Source: Bacteroidales bacterium
GTDB taxonomy: Bacteria > Bacteroidota > Bacteroidia > Bacteroidales > Azobacteroidaceae
NCBI GenBank assembly: GCA_020860885.1
Contig: JAJBTS010000426.1
Span: 1-7,024, forward strand
DNA: 7,024 nucleotides
Reading direction: 5' to 3'
In this document: in pieces, positions 6,998-7,024 of the stretch
Numbering within the stretch: position 1 is the stretch's first letter
Layout of the letters: every line of letters starts with the position of its first letter
Position numbers and translations under genes: made by a program
Notes under the pieces: generated by a model
Told to the model about the DNA's origin: nothing
Databases searched by the model: none
What the model saw: only the letters and a program-made list of their open reading frames with translations

Positions 6998-7024
6998 TAA
7001 GATATTGCACTGACTTTCTTAATA

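Overview
The window looks like a piece of a Bacteroidota chromosome, most likely order Bacteroidales (the order is inference). The DNA is AT-rich, start codons lack strong Shine-Dalgarno sequences, a TonB-dependent outer-membrane receptor is present, and a perfect match to the Bacteroidota -7 promoter element (TAnnTTTG) sits near the right edge. No rRNA, tRNA, CRISPR array or complete mobile element was seen.

Layout, left to right. Positions 1-206 hold no certain gene; they contain open frames running off the left edge on both strands and a G-rich island. Three genes follow on the minus strand, in transcription order: a YncD/PqqU-like TonB-dependent receptor (4561-2477), an oleate hydratase (2356-587) and a small DUF488/YeaO-family protein (575-207). 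The last two are 11 bp apart and look like an operon. Divergent from the receptor, across about 187 bp, is a secreted sorbosone/glucose-dehydrogenase-family PQQ enzyme on the plus strand (4749-6035). After it come a decayed DUF4177-like gene with two apparent frameshifts (6092-6395), a strong hairpin (6418-6441), and a YetF/DUF421 membrane protein (6463-6948). A promoter for a gene beyond the window closes the sequence.

The most interesting unit is the divergent pair of receptor and PQQ-type dehydrogenase. Bacteroidota generally do not make PQQ, and no pqq biosynthesis gene is visible here. The receptor resembles E. coli YncD/PqqU, the PQQ importer, in architecture and in several barrel motifs. 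The pair may therefore be a cofactor-scavenging module: the receptor brings environmental PQQ across the outer membrane and the periplasmic dehydrogenase uses it. This is a hypothesis from motif resemblance and gene context. The oleate hydratase is a confident call, with both catalytic residues at the same numbers as in the Staphylococcus aureus enzyme, and suggests exposure to host or dietary unsaturated fatty acids.
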